A DNA stretch of 64,000 bases, taken from CAZNOG01 sp964574635. GTDB taxonomy: Bacteria; Bacteroidota; Bacteroidia; Flavobacteriales_D; Cryomorphaceae. The notes under the pieces are model-generated. The model made no database searches and was not told where the DNA came from. It saw only the letters and a program-made list of their open reading frames with translations. This document shows positions 1 to 8,106 of this stretch, in pieces. Made by a program: the position numbers and the translations under genes. The DNA lies in NCBI GenBank assembly GCA_964574635.1, contig CAZNOG010000014.1, positions 1 to 64,000 on the forward strand, read 5' to 3'. Numbering within the stretch: position 1 is the stretch's first letter; every line of letters begins with the position of its first letter.

Positions 1-1678
1 CTTGCGCCTTGTCGTCGGCCTGCAGCAGCGAAGTCACCGATGCGAAGGGACCGCCCGTGGCGGCGCGCGCGTACACCACCCCTACGGTGATGTTGTTGAA
101 CTGTCCGGGCTGCAGGGTGAAGGGGCCGGCCGATTGCAGGAACCTTCTGTCGGCGGGTGCATTGCCCTCGTTTTCTTCCGTCCAGCCGCCGGGGATGCCG
201 TAGCCCGGATCCACGCCTCGCGTACCCCAGTGCAAGGGGTCGGAATCGCCGGGGAACATGAAGTCCGCTCGGATGGCCGTGGGGTCGCCGGGGTTGTAGC
301 CGTTACCCCCGAAGGTCATGGGGGCGCCGTTCTTCCAAATCCCGCGCATCAAGTTGTAGAACTCGATGGCAATGTAAGGGTCGCCCATGACAGGGTCCAT
401 GCTGTTGTTAAAGTATAGGAAACGACGCATACCAAAGCGCTCGTTGTCGATGATGGAGTCCGGCTCCAAAGCGTCGGGGTCGTGGTAGCCGAGTCCGTTC
501 AAAGCTTCGTTGAAACCGATGCCCACTTTGTTGTTGATGCCGTCGGCATCCTGGTAAGGTCCTTCGAAAAAGTCCACGCCGATGGCGGGGGGTTGCGCTC
601 CGTAGCCGGGGCCGCTTCCGCTGCTCGCGTCGAAGTTCGTCCCGTTGTAGGAATACCCCAAGCCGCGTACGACGTCACAGCCCACGAAGTCGTCCGTAGG
701 GTCTCCTAAATCGGTGTCCACCCACTGTGCGAAGTAGGTGTCGCGGAGGGTAAGCGATCCGCGGTTGATCAATACGTAGTTGCAGAAGGTCATGTTGTTG
801 ATCTCGTCGTTGGTGGCGAAGCCGAACATCTGCGCCTGGATTTCCATGCCGATGGGCTCACCGCCGGACTCCGTGTGCACGTTCCCTTTGTCGTTCATCA
901 CCCAATACATGGTGAAGTCGCCGAAAAGGGGAACGGGGTCGGTCACCAAACGCGTGCGGCAGTCGATCTCCTGCTCGAGGTCATAGAGGGGGTAGTCGCC
1001 CAACATCGGCTCGTACGTGCCTTCGGTTCCTACCACCTCGCCGGTGATCGGGTCGCGCATGTCGGCGAAGGGAGCCACGGTATAGCTCTGGCCGAGGGTC
1101 ACGTCGCCGTGGGCGGGCCAGTTCAGAATCTCCGGGGGAATGACGTAGGGTTCGTTCTCGAACAGGGGGTCCGTGGAGGGATCGATGCCCTGAAGAAGAA
1201 GGGTGAAATAGTAGCGGTGGCGCTCAACCATTTGCCGGCTGATGGGGAAAAACCGGTCCCACAGTTCGCAGGTCTCCGGGGTCACCGATGCCGCGCCGTC
1301 CGTCGACAAAGGACCGGGCCAGTAGTCGTTCCCTAATTGACGGAATCTAACGGCCGCGAGTTTCAGGTTTCCGGCGGGGTCTTCACCCCCCATCCACAGG
1401 GATCCCGCGAAAATCGCATGGTTGCCCTCACCGGCCGGCACCTCGTAGTAGGGGTTGCCGTTTGGTCGGTCGTACCAAACGTTACCGGCCGTTTCGGCGG
1501 CGGTACGCACGTTGTTCACGTAAAATTCCATCAGGGATTGCGCCGGCGAACAGCCCGCGGCTTTCGCTTGTACGTTTTGCCGATTGCTCTTCGAATCGGC
1601 TCCTACGTGCTCGCGGGCTTGCAATGAAGCTCCCACGAAGAAAGCCAAGCCAAACAGTAGAAATCTTGAGACACTCAT
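1..1678 (-). CDS. Large secreted protein of unknown function, C-terminus outside window
   Basis: An open frame runs leftward from ATG at 1678 to the window edge, giving 559 residues with no stop. It starts with a signal peptide (MSVSRFLLFGLAFFVGASLQA) and continues as a Gly/Asp/Asn/aromatic-rich sequence without a domain I can name, of the kind seen in large Bacteroidota surface or exported proteins. A type IX sorting domain would be expected at the missing C-terminus but cannot be seen. It lies 41 bp downstream of, and on the same strand as, the TonB receptor at 1720-5487, so the two are probably one transcript and the product may be a surface partner of that receptor. The coding call rests on frame continuity, signal peptide and context; function is unknown. 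Confidence 0.8.
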   Translation of the reverse strand, partial: MSVSRFLLFGLAFFVGASLQAREHVGADSKSNRQNVQAKAAGCSPAQSLMEFYVNNVRTAAETAGNVWYDRPNGNPYYEVPAGEGNHAIFAGSLWMGGEDPAGNLKLAAVRFRQLGNDYWPGPLSTDGAASVTPETCELWDRFFPISRQMVERHRYYFTLLLQGIDPSTDPLFENEPYVIPPEILNWPAHGDVTLGQSYTVAPFADMRDPITGEVVGTEGTYEPMLGDYPLYDLEQEIDCRTRLVTDPVPLFGDFTMYWVMNDKGNVHTESGGEPIGMEIQAQMFGFATNDEINNMTFCNYVLINRGSLTLRDTYFAQWVDTDLGDPTDDFVGCDVVRGLGYSYNGTNFDASSGSGPGYGAQPPAIGVDFFEGPYQDADGINNKVGIGFNEALNGLGYHDPDALEPDSIIDNERFGMRRFLYFNNSMDPVMGDPYIAIEFYNLMRGIWKNGAPMTFGGNGYNPGDPTAIRADFMFPGDSDPLHWGTRGVDPGYGIPGGWTEENEGNAPADRRFLQSAGPFTLQPGQFNNITVGVVYARAATGGPFASVTSLLQADDKAQ

Positions 1679-1719
1679 GGGATTAAGGTTTAATTCGGAA
1701 TACCGTGTTTTCATAAGTC

Positions 1720-4700
1720 TTAGAAGTCCAGGCGCACACCCAAACGGATGGTTCGCGGCAAGGAGTAATTAAAGGGTGAGTTCATTTTCAGTGCGTACAT
1801 CTGCGCGTAAGAAATCGGATCCACCTTGGAATTGATTTCGTTTTGGTATTCGGGCGCTTCCAAGTAGCCATCGTCGCTGGCATTTCCGGTGTATCGGTAC
1901 ACGTTTATGATGTTCTGTGTATCAAACAAGTTGGTGACGAGCAGGTACACGTTGAGGTATACGGTTTTCGCCTTTTCGCTTTCTCCACCCAAGTTCAACG
2001 TCCAAGAGCGATCGAGCTGCGCATCGACGGTGAAAGACCAGGGCAATCGGGAACCGTTTATGGTTCCTTGCAACTCGTTGGAGCTGGAGCCTGTGATCAG
2101 CGCGGTGGGTCCCGCTCGACGTACGCGTGAATAGGGCGTTCCGCTGGCGAGGTTCGCGATGACGTTCAATCCCGTGTTGGCCAAAATTTGATTGTCGCCG
2201 ATCATGGGTCCGTTGTAGTCCTGTCCGGAACCATAGCGGTAATCGAAGGTGGTCACCAAAGAGTGACGTCGGTCCCTGTCGGTCGGGAAAATCACACGGA
2301 TATTCGGCTCACCCGAGTTCACCAAGTTCAAGGCGGTACCCGCGCTCGAACCTGTAGCCGAAGCAAACTGGAGCGTGTAAGATGCACGCATGCTCACGTT
2401 TCCGGTACGACGCAGGTCGTACTCGAGGGTGAGTCCTTTGGTTGTTCCAAAGTCGTAGTTGTCAAAAGTGGTATAGGTCACCGGGAAGGCCTCCAAGAGT
2501 CTTCTCGCTTGAATTTCATCGCGGGTTTCACGGTAGAAAGCCGAGATCTTCAAGGCCGATGTACGGGAAATCACTTGTTGGAAACCGAGTTCGTAATCGA
2601 TGGTTTTGGTCGGTTTCAAAGCCGGGTTGGCGATCGCGCGGTTACCCAAGCTCGACAAGAACAAGTAATCAATGGGGTTGGACACGTTTTGTCCGGTGGG
2701 ACGCTGCGTCAAGATGTCGTAGTGTGCAAAGAACACGGCCTCATCCGAAATCGGGAATGAGAATGCGATCCGAGGCATCACGTTTACTTGAGGCTTGTAC
2801 GACTCGAATGCGGAAGCGGGCAGCTTATCGTTGTACGCATCCCTCACTTTCAGAAGGGGGGCGATACCCGAAGGAGTTCGGAGCTCGCGCGGGTCCGCTA
2901 CCTCAACACCTTGAGCGTTGTACCAAGTATCCCCGTTGCGGAATCCGTTGAAAGCCGTGGGATCGGTCCTGCTGTTCATGTAGGGCACCCAGTCGTCACC
3001 TACGAAGGAGGGAGGTGCGGGCAGATCGAGTTCTTGAGACTGACGGGCTTCACCGACGGTCATGGCATCTCCCACCACCCATTTGTCTTTCAACACCGGT
3101 TGGTTGGCGTCGAAGTAATCGAGGCGCACACCCACGTTGAAAATAATGTCGTCGAAGGCGAATTTGTCCATGATGTAACCGGCGATGTAGATGGGCTGGA
3201 AGGCCGCTACGGGACGGTAATAATTGCCATTTTCATCGGTGGCGTTGAAGAAATCGCTGATGGAGGGCTGGCTGCCGGTGAGTTTATCCCCTTTGTAGTC
3301 GTAGCCGTAGTAGCTCACGTAACTGTTTCCGCCGTTGAGGAGCTCATCCGCGCTGAACATCCCCAGTTCGAAGAAGTCGGGGTCCAATTCGTCGATGTAA
3401 ATGAAATCATCTCCCGAGGGGTTTAATCCCAGTGAATTTCGAAGGCTGCGGTCGAAGGAGGTTTGCTCCGTCAAGCTGACCAAACGGGGGTAGGTGTAGT
3501 AATTGTCGTTACCAATGACCGAAACCTCCGGATCCGCATCGGTGTCGAACTCCATAATGTGCGAGTTCGCCAACTGTCGGGCGAGGGTCCAAAGCCCGGA
3601 GGGTGCGGCGCTGAAATTGCGCTCGGTGTACTGCTCGTACTCAAATCCGAGTACGATGGCGTGATCGCCAATGTCGGCCGAACCCATTACGGTGAAGCGC
3701 AACTGGTTTTGGTTGAATTTCCTGTAGGTGTTGTACGGGCGACCGATGGCGTTGTACAGGTCGTAGACCGGAGCCGGCAACATTCCGTTACGCAGTCCGC
3801 CCGAACCATCGATATCATTGAGGGTTCTAACCTGCAATCCCTGACTGTCGTAGAATTCGAACACATCGCTCGTGTACGCCGCCAAGGCCCTGTTGATGTC
3901 GCTGGGGGTAAAGTCCACGGATACGTCGCGGAAACCGCTGGAGTAATAACCCGGCCCATGGGTGGCGGCGGTGTCACCGGCGCCGAAGTACTGGTAAAAA
4001 GGTCGTTGGTTGATATCAAACTCCCCCACGTATCCATAGTTGAAAAGGCGGTCTTCATGAACCGGATCCATGGCCGTGTAATTTCTTTGGCTGTAATCCA
4101 TCCTGACCCTGTAGAACGCATTTCGGATCAAGCTTCGGCTTCCTTCCTCTTGGTCGCGCGTATTGGGGAATCGCTGTGTAAAGCTGAGAAAACCACGGTA
4201 GGTCTGGTCGGTAATCTCACCGTTGTTCGCCGCATTAAACATGCTGTTGGCGTAGGTGTAGTCGTTGACTTTGCTCCAGTTGAAGGTTCCGCCGATGGCC
4301 AAGTCCAAGTTCGGTCCCGTGACTACGTCGATTTTACCGGTGGCCGAGATCGATTGAGAGCGCGCGTTTTGACGGGCGGGGACCTTCTCCCATGCACCGG
4401 ACCGGAGATACTCGGCGTTGGAGGCACCTTGTACTTGAGCCTCCACCTCTTCCACCGGTACCGATTCACCCGCTTCGTTGATGTAACGGTTCTGTGTGGG
4501 TATGACCGTAAGATTCTCCAAGGTGAACGAAAGGGGGTTCGCGATCAATCGGTCGCGAACGTCCTCCCTAAGCCTGTAATTTCCTATGGCAGAAGGTCTG
4601 TTGTCCAAAAAGTTGCTGTAGTTGGCCGAAAGAAAGAACCCAAGGACGGGTCGTTCCTTGTTTCCTTCCGCGTCTTTAATCCAGAGCAGGGGACCTGAAA

Positions 4701-5487
4701 GCGATCCTTCGACCGTTGTGCGGCCATAGCGGTCCAGTCCGATTCCGTCGCCGTCTTCATTGGCGAATCCCGAAGTCAGGACGTCGATACCCCCGAAAAA
4801 ACTCGTGCTCGCGCCCCGTGTGGTAATGGCGATGATTCCACCCGTGGCGTCACCGTAGTTCGCGGGAACACCCCCGGTGATTACCTGAACTTCCTCGATA
4901 GCCGACTTGGGCAGGTTGGTCGTTCCCCTCACCTTGATACCATCTATATAATAATAGGTGTTGCCTTCCCGTGCTCCGCGAAGGGATACTCCGTCGTCGG
5001 TTTCCTGAACACCACCCACCGTGGCGGCGATCGATGTCGCGGATCGTCCGGCCATTTTGGAAATCTCTTCTCGGGTAACGGTTCCACCGGATGCACCTCC
5101 GTCTTTGTTGATCAAGGGTACGCTGTAATCTATGACCTCGAATTCCTGCAAGCGCACCCCGGCCTCGAGTTCGATGTCCAAAAAGGTGATGCGCTCGTTG
5201 TTGATCCGAACACCTTGGATTTTCTTGGCGTTGTAACCTACGTACGAAACCAGTACGTCGTACGCGCCGGGCGGAATGGGCTTGATGCTATATTCTCCTT
5301 CAAAGTCCGTGGCTCCCCCGGTCACCTGTCGATCACCCTCTTGCAGGACGATGTTAACGAAAGGCAGGGGCTCACCGGTCTCGGCGTCTGTCAATTTTCC
5401 CATCAGAGTTCCCGAACCTACTTGTGCGTAGAGGCTCGTTGAAAATAAGATGAGTAATAATCCCGGAAGGTAGAGGTTCCGAATCAT
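1720..5487 (-). CDS. TonB-dependent outer-membrane receptor with carboxypeptidase-regulatory-like domain
   Basis: This 1255-residue protein has a signal peptide ending at LYAQ (about residue 21), then a carboxypeptidase-D-regulatory-like beta-sandwich (about 24-105, with GEPLPFVNIVLQ and VSYVGY), a TonB plug domain (about 125-225, with GVSLRGAREGNTYYYIDG and GGVPANYGDATGG), and a long 22-strand-type barrel ending in Phe (RLGVRLDF). It would import an unidentified ligand across the outer membrane using TonB energy. It is longer than typical siderophore receptors (about 700-800 aa) and resembles the SusC-like size class, but no SusD partner lies beside it; instead a large secreted protein follows. 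A promoter-like TATATTTA sits at 5530-5537. Substrate cannot be predicted. Confidence 0.93.
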   Translation of the reverse strand: MIRNLYLPGLLLILFSTSLYAQVGSGTLMGKLTDAETGEPLPFVNIVLQEGDRQVTGGATDFEGEYSIKPIPPGAYDVLVSYVGYNAKKIQGVRINNERITFLDIELEAGVRLQEFEVIDYSVPLINKDGGASGGTVTREEISKMAGRSATSIAATVGGVQETDDGVSLRGAREGNTYYYIDGIKVRGTTNLPKSAIEEVQVITGGVPANYGDATGGIIAITTRGASTSFFGGIDVLTSGFANEDGDGIGLDRYGRTTVEGSLSGPLLWIKDAEGNKERPVLGFFLSANYSNFLDNRPSAIGNYRLREDVRDRLIANPLSFTLENLTVIPTQNRYINEAGESVPVEEVEAQVQGASNAEYLRSGAWEKVPARQNARSQSISATGKIDVVTGPNLDLAIGGTFNWSKVNDYTYANSMFNAANNGEITDQTYRGFLSFTQRFPNTRDQEEGSRSLIRNAFYRVRMDYSQRNYTAMDPVHEDRLFNYGYVGEFDINQRPFYQYFGAGDTAATHGPGYYSSGFRDVSVDFTPSDINRALAAYTSDVFEFYDSQGLQVRTLNDIDGSGGLRNGMLPAPVYDLYNAIGRPYNTYRKFNQNQLRFTVMGSADIGDHAIVLGFEYEQYTERNFSAAPSGLWTLARQLANSHIMEFDTDADPEVSVIGNDNYYTYPRLVSLTEQTSFDRSLRNSLGLNPSGDDFIYIDELDPDFFELGMFSADELLNGGNSYVSYYGYDYKGDKLTGSQPSISDFFNATDENGNYYRPVAAFQPIYIAGYIMDKFAFDDIIFNVGVRLDYFDANQPVLKDKWVVGDAMTVGEARQSQELDLPAPPSFVGDDWVPYMNSRTDPTAFNGFRNGDTWYNAQGVEVADPRELRTPSGIAPLLKVRDAYNDKLPASAFESYKPQVNVMPRIAFSFPISDEAVFFAHYDILTQRPTGQNVSNPIDYLFLSSLGNRAIANPALKPTKTIDYELGFQQVISRTSALKISAFYRETRDEIQARRLLEAFPVTYTTFDNYDFGTTKGLTLEYDLRRTGNVSMRASYTLQFASATGSSAGTALNLVNSGEPNIRVIFPTDRDRRHSLVTTFDYRYGSGQDYNGPMIGDNQILANTGLNVIANLASGTPYSRVRRAGPTALITGSSSNELQGTINGSRLPWSFTVDAQLDRSWTLNLGGESEKAKTVYLNVYLLVTNLFDTQNIINVYRYTGNASDDGYLEAPEYQNEINSKVDPISYAQMYALKMNSPFNYSLPRTIRLGVRLDF

Positions 5488-5529
5488 AGAATACAGTTTA
5501 CGTTTATTAACTTAATCGCAACAAGGCCG

Positions 5530-5563
5530 TAAATATATAGATTTTTGGTTCACTCCAACAAAA
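5530..5563 (-). promoter_or_regulatory. Putative promoter of the TonB receptor
   Basis: On the minus strand TATATTTA (5530-5537) matches the Bacteroidota -7 element TAnnTTTG in all but the last base. TTG at 5556-5558 or 5559-5561 lies about 18-21 nt upstream as the -33 element. The expected start of transcription is about 35 nt before the receptor ATG at 5487. Confidence 0.4.
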
Positions 5564-5774
5564 TCCAAAAGACGCCAATCCTTGAATCTTATCGGCTGCT
5601 TCCGCATTCCCCCATACTACCGACAAGGGGCGAAATCCCCTACCTTCCTCCAAAACATTGATAATGCGAAATCGGCGGAGGGCCGAAAATTCACCCCCTC
5701 GTCTACCGCGGGTTTCACCCCGAAACGGTTTGGGATTCCTTAACGCTTTTCCGACAATAAGTCCAACCGGAGAC

Positions 5775-6128
5775 TCATGACTTTTTGGTGAACAAGCGCT
5801 GGAAAAAAGTCTTGGGATGCTTGCCCGCTTTCACGCGGCGCATCATCTTCTCGTGCTTTTTCATCCGCTTGCGGGTTTGCTTGGTCTGTCTCTCCAAGTG
5901 CTCTTCCCGCGCCTTGTCCATGGCGGCGTCGCGGTTGGCTTCGCGACTCTTCTGGAGGTCCATGAACTCTTTGTACTGCTTTTCGGTGGATTTCTGCTTG
6001 CGGGGCTTGTCCTGACCGTATACGCCCAAAGCCCCGAAGGCCATAAACGCAATCAGAATCCATTTCCGAAACGTATTTTTGTATCCTCCACCGGCCTTGC
6101 CCGATGGGTTGTATCTCTTTTCTTTCAT
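5775..6128 (-). CDS. Small exported basic coiled-coil protein, unknown function
   Basis: Starting at ATG 6128 (MKEKRYNPSG) the product is 117 residues: a charged N-terminus, one hydrophobic segment WILIAFMAFGALGVYGQ read as a signal peptide, then a very Lys/Arg/Glu-rich helical region predicted to be exported and coiled-coil-like, ending TFFQRLFTKKS. The frame stays open to 6203, but the upstream stretch lacks export features, so 6128 is preferred. No family is recognised. Its start codon overlaps that of the divergent lipoprotein gene at 6127 (shared CATG), so each gene's promoter must lie inside the other's coding region. A TATATTTC on the minus strand at 6140-6147 is a candidate -7 element. 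Confidence 0.6.
   Translation of the reverse strand: MKEKRYNPSGKAGGGYKNTFRKWILIAFMAFGALGVYGQDKPRKQKSTEKQYKEFMDLQKSREANRDAAMDKAREEHLERQTKQTRKRMKKHEKMMRRVKAGKHPKTFFQRLFTKKS
6074..6081 (+). promoter_or_regulatory. -7 promoter element for the lipoprotein gene at 6127
   Basis: TATTTTTG is a perfect match to TAnnTTTG, 46 nt before the ATG at 6127 and inside the divergent coding sequence 5775-6128. No clear TTG is seen at the -33 distance. Confidence 0.4.
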
Positions 6129-6570
6129 GATAGGTATCCGAAATATACGCACTTTGATTTTCCTCTCGGTGATCTTGCTCGCCGCGGGAAGTTGCCGCGA
6201 CAAGGAAGAGAGGCTGGTGCCCCACTACCCCACCGACATCACGCTCAACTTGAACCTGCCGGAGTACAACACCCTCATCAATCCGGGCGGCTGGCTATAC
6301 CTCACCGGTGGCTCGCGGGGGGTGATCGTGTACCGGGTCAGCTACGACGAGTTTGTGGCCTTCGACAGGCACTGTACCTTCAACGTGCCGGAAAGGTGTC
6401 GCGTATCCATGATGGAAGAAAGCGGACTCACCTTAAAAGACGAGCAGTGCTGCGGATCGGTATTCGACATTTTCACCGGGGGCGTGATCGAAGGACCGGC
6501 CACCCGCAGCCTCCAATCCTTCCGAACCATCTACACCCCGAGTACAAACACCCTTCGGGTTTTCAATTAA
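6127..6570 (+). CDS. Rieske-fold-like lipoprotein lacking the usual cluster ligands
   Basis: The 147-residue product from ATG 6127 begins MIGIRNIRTLIFLSVILLAA and has a lipobox LAAGSC with the lipidated Cys near residue 23, so it should be a membrane-anchored periplasmic or outer-membrane lipoprotein. The body (GGSRGVIVYRVSYDEFVAFDRHC and later EQCCGSVFDIFTGGVIEGPA) has the layout of small Bacteroidota Rieske-domain proteins, where two CxH/CxxH boxes bind a [2Fe-2S] cluster. Here the boxes read RHCTF and QCCGS, so the normal Cys/His pairs are not intact and cluster binding is doubtful. The assignment is by pattern of residues and is tentative; it could be only distantly related. It is a single-gene unit. 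Confidence 0.65.
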   Translation: MIGIRNIRTLIFLSVILLAAGSCRDKEERLVPHYPTDITLNLNLPEYNTLINPGGWLYLTGGSRGVIVYRVSYDEFVAFDRHCTFNVPERCRVSMMEESGLTLKDEQCCGSVFDIFTGGVIEGPATRSLQSFRTIYTPSTNTLRVFN

Positions 6571-6594
6571 GACTTTTGAGAACGGACCGCGCAA

Positions 6595-6725
6595 GGGCGG
6601 ACGCCGGCATCCTCCCATTCGGCGTCGTATGCGGAGCCGGGGCTCGGGCAGCGACCTTGGAAGCTCGCCCGCGGCCTAGGCACCGCACGGCGCCGAATGG
6701 GAGATAAAGGCGGTAGACCGACCCC
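6595..6725 (-). repeat. Structured repeat element, copy A
   Basis: Read on the minus strand, the element begins GGGGTCGGTCTACCGCCTTT, has a perfect 13-bp inverted repeat (CTCCCATTCGGCG at 6612-6624 with its complement at 6691-6703), an apical loop GAGCTTCCAAGGTCGC, and ends GATGCCGGCGTCCGCCC. Copies B (16571-16703) and C (56323-56455) share the ends and loop but have different stem sequences that still pair. It lies between the end of the lipoprotein gene and the end of the marR gene. The surrounding 6571-6852 contains no gene. Confidence 0.75.
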
Positions 6726-6852
6726 CGCAAGGGACAAATGATCTCACGAAGGAAATGGGATTCTCAAACGGGAGTTTCGCCCCGAGGCATAGTATTACCG
6801 GGGGTTGCGCCCAAAATCCACTGCGCCAATGGGAAGGCATTTTGACTCCGGG

Positions 6853-7455
6853 CTACTCCTTTTTTAATACGTGTTCGGGGCAATCGATGCGCAAATCGCT
6901 CACGTGCAATTCTTGATTGAGCAGATTGCAGAAGTGCGGGCGGCCTGCTTCGGGGGGGCTGTAATGCACGCAGGTGGCGCACATGCGCTGCACGGTGATG
7001 ACGCCGGCGCGGTTGAGATGGCGGATGATGTCCATCAAACTCAGCAGGAGGTTTTCTTTGTCACTTTGGGACATGTCGCGGATGGGAGTCCTGATTTCCC
7101 GGGCGAATTCCGTTGTGGTATCCGCGATTTGCCGCCCTTTTTCGGTAAGGTGGATGACGAAGCTCCGCGTGTCTTTCTCTTCGCGCTCCCGAATGATCAA
7201 CCCCTTCTGACCGAGGGTTTTGACCGTGTCGCTGATGGTGGCTTTGGACATGTCGAACTCCGCGGCCAGGGCGCTCACCTTCCTGTTTTCGGGTCTTTGC
7301 CGCAACAAATACAGCAAAATCTGAACTTGCAATGGACTCAGGGCGTGCTCTTTGCTCTGATTCCACAGCAATACGCGAAAGGCTTGGGCCACCTTTTCCA
7401 ATGAATCCACGATTTTGTCGTCGGTGGAAGAGTCGTACGGATGGGGGTCGAGCAT
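6853..7455 (-). CDS. MarR-family transcriptional regulator with C-terminal Cys cluster
   Basis: This 200-residue protein has the MarR winged helix at about residues 25-115 (LSPLQVQILLYLL, FDMSKATISDTVKTLGQKGL recognition helix, wing with TRSFVIHLTEKG). MarR proteins dimerise and usually repress nearby genes until a ligand or oxidant releases them. Unusually, after residue 150 it adds a tail with Cys159, Cys162, Cys176 and Cys192 (CATC, FC, DCPEH), a pattern that suggests a metal or Fe-S site or a redox switch. It is downstream of the CPVC thioredoxin-like gene on the same strand but has its own terminator-separated promoter (7562-7591). A palindrome in that neighbour's promoter is a plausible operator. 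Confidence 0.88.
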   Translation of the reverse strand: MLDPHPYDSSTDDKIVDSLEKVAQAFRVLLWNQSKEHALSPLQVQILLYLLRQRPENRKVSALAAEFDMSKATISDTVKTLGQKGLIIREREEKDTRSFVIHLTEKGRQIADTTTEFAREIRTPIRDMSQSDKENLLLSLMDIIRHLNRAGVITVQRMCATCVHYSPPEAGRPHFCNLLNQELHVSDLRIDCPEHVLKKE

Positions 7456-7474
7456 GCGACGCAGGGTTTTTGAG

Positions 7475-7491
7475 GGGTTTTTGTGGGTGTG
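7475..7491 (-). repeat. Dispersed 17-bp word, copy 1
   Basis: CACACCCACAAAAACCC on the minus strand, 20 bp before the marR start codon and so inside its expected 5' untranslated region. Confidence 0.7.
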
Positions 7492-7561
7492 ATCTCGGAT
7501 CGCGTAGCCGATGTATGACGATCATGTTTCGCAAATCGACGACCGCAGAGGTTCAATCGGG

Positions 7562-7591
7562 CAAATATAAACCATCGGAAATACGGTGCAA
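7562..7591 (-). promoter_or_regulatory. Promoter of the marR gene
   Basis: On the minus strand TTG (7589-7591), a 19-nt spacer and TATATTTG (7562-7569) give an exact match to the Bacteroidota promoter. The leader before the ATG at 7455 would be about 100 nt and includes the dispersed 17-bp word. Confidence 0.65.
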
Positions 7592-7617
7592 CCGAGAAAG
7601 GGCGCTTGGACACAAAA

Positions 7618-7671
7618 TGAAAAAGCCCCGGATGCCTCGCCGCCCGAGGAGCGCCGCGAACATGCCGGGGT
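7618..7671 (-). terminator. Rho-independent terminator of the CPVC protein gene
   Basis: On the minus strand CCCCGG ... CCGGGG arms (7665-7670 with 7626-7631), with a GC-rich inner helix, are followed by CTTTTTC. It lies 20 bp after the stop at 7692 and separates that gene from the marR promoter. Confidence 0.7.
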
Positions 7672-7691
7672 GTAGTTTCGGGCGGGAGTTT

Positions 7692-7925
7692 TTAACCGCG
7701 CACCTCTTCCATGGACGCTCCGAAATTGATGTGGAGTACATTTCCGTTGGGCGTAACCAAAGCGGGGACGGATTTCACTCCGGCCGCTTCGGCTTCGTCG
7801 ATGCGGGTGCGGTCTTCGCCCACGTGGACGATCTCCACGTTGTCGGATCCGATGAGGTTTACGATGTCGTGTTCCGCGCTGACGCATACCGGGCAGCCCG
7901 CGTGGTAGAATTTGGATTTTGACAT
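7692..7925 (-). CDS. Thioredoxin/glutaredoxin-like CPVC protein
   Basis: A 77-residue cytoplasmic protein with an N-terminal redox motif CPVC (Cys11, Cys14), a beta strand VEIVHVGED, a conserved-type cis-proline segment SVPALV (about residue 53) and a final strand/helix. This is a minimal thioredoxin fold, so thiol-disulfide exchange or redox sensing is likely; the partner is unknown. No signal peptide is present. Its promoter (7962-7991) has exact consensus elements with a perfect 8-bp-arm palindrome placed in the spacer, which fits repression by the neighbouring MarR protein. The gene ends in its own terminator. Confidence 0.82.
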   Translation of the reverse strand: MSKSKFYHAGCPVCVSAEHDIVNLIGSDNVEIVHVGEDRTRIDEAEAAGVKSVPALVTPNGNVLHINFGASMEEVRG

Positions 7926-7961
7926 GGTTTTGAATATTGGTTAACGGCAATAGCGCCGGGA

Positions 7962-7991
7962 CAAATATAGTTAGGATTACTAACTATGCAA
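7962..7991 (-). promoter_or_regulatory. Promoter and palindromic operator of the CPVC protein gene
   Basis: On the minus strand TTG (7989-7991), a 19-nt spacer and TATATTTG (7962-7969) form a consensus promoter. Positions 7967-7987 form a perfect palindrome: arms ATAGTTAG and CTAACTAT with a 5-nt centre. It fills the space between the two promoter elements, where a bound dimer would block RNA polymerase. The spacing is typical of MarR-type sites. Confidence 0.65.
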
Positions 7992-8044
7992 GGTGCGGGC
8001 AATGTTTTTTTGTCCGACGGCCACGGAAGCCGGGGTGTACAAAC

Positions 8045-8074
8045 GAAAAAAGGGGCGCACCGTCGGTGCGCCCC
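8045..8074 (-). terminator. Rho-independent terminator of ahcY
   Basis: A perfect 10-bp stem GGGGCGCACC / GGTGCGCCCC with a 3-nt loop (8052-8074), followed on the minus strand by seven consecutive Ts. It lies about 33 bp after the ahcY stop. Confidence 0.85.
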
Positions 8075-8106
8075 TTGTTCATCCCCGTAGGGGTGGAAAT
8101 GCAAAA

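Noticed and set aside
3463..4698. 411-residue plus-strand open frame opposite the TonB receptor
   Set aside because: It is the antisense of a conserved receptor barrel and has no recognisable domain or signal; such frames are expected in GC-rich genes.
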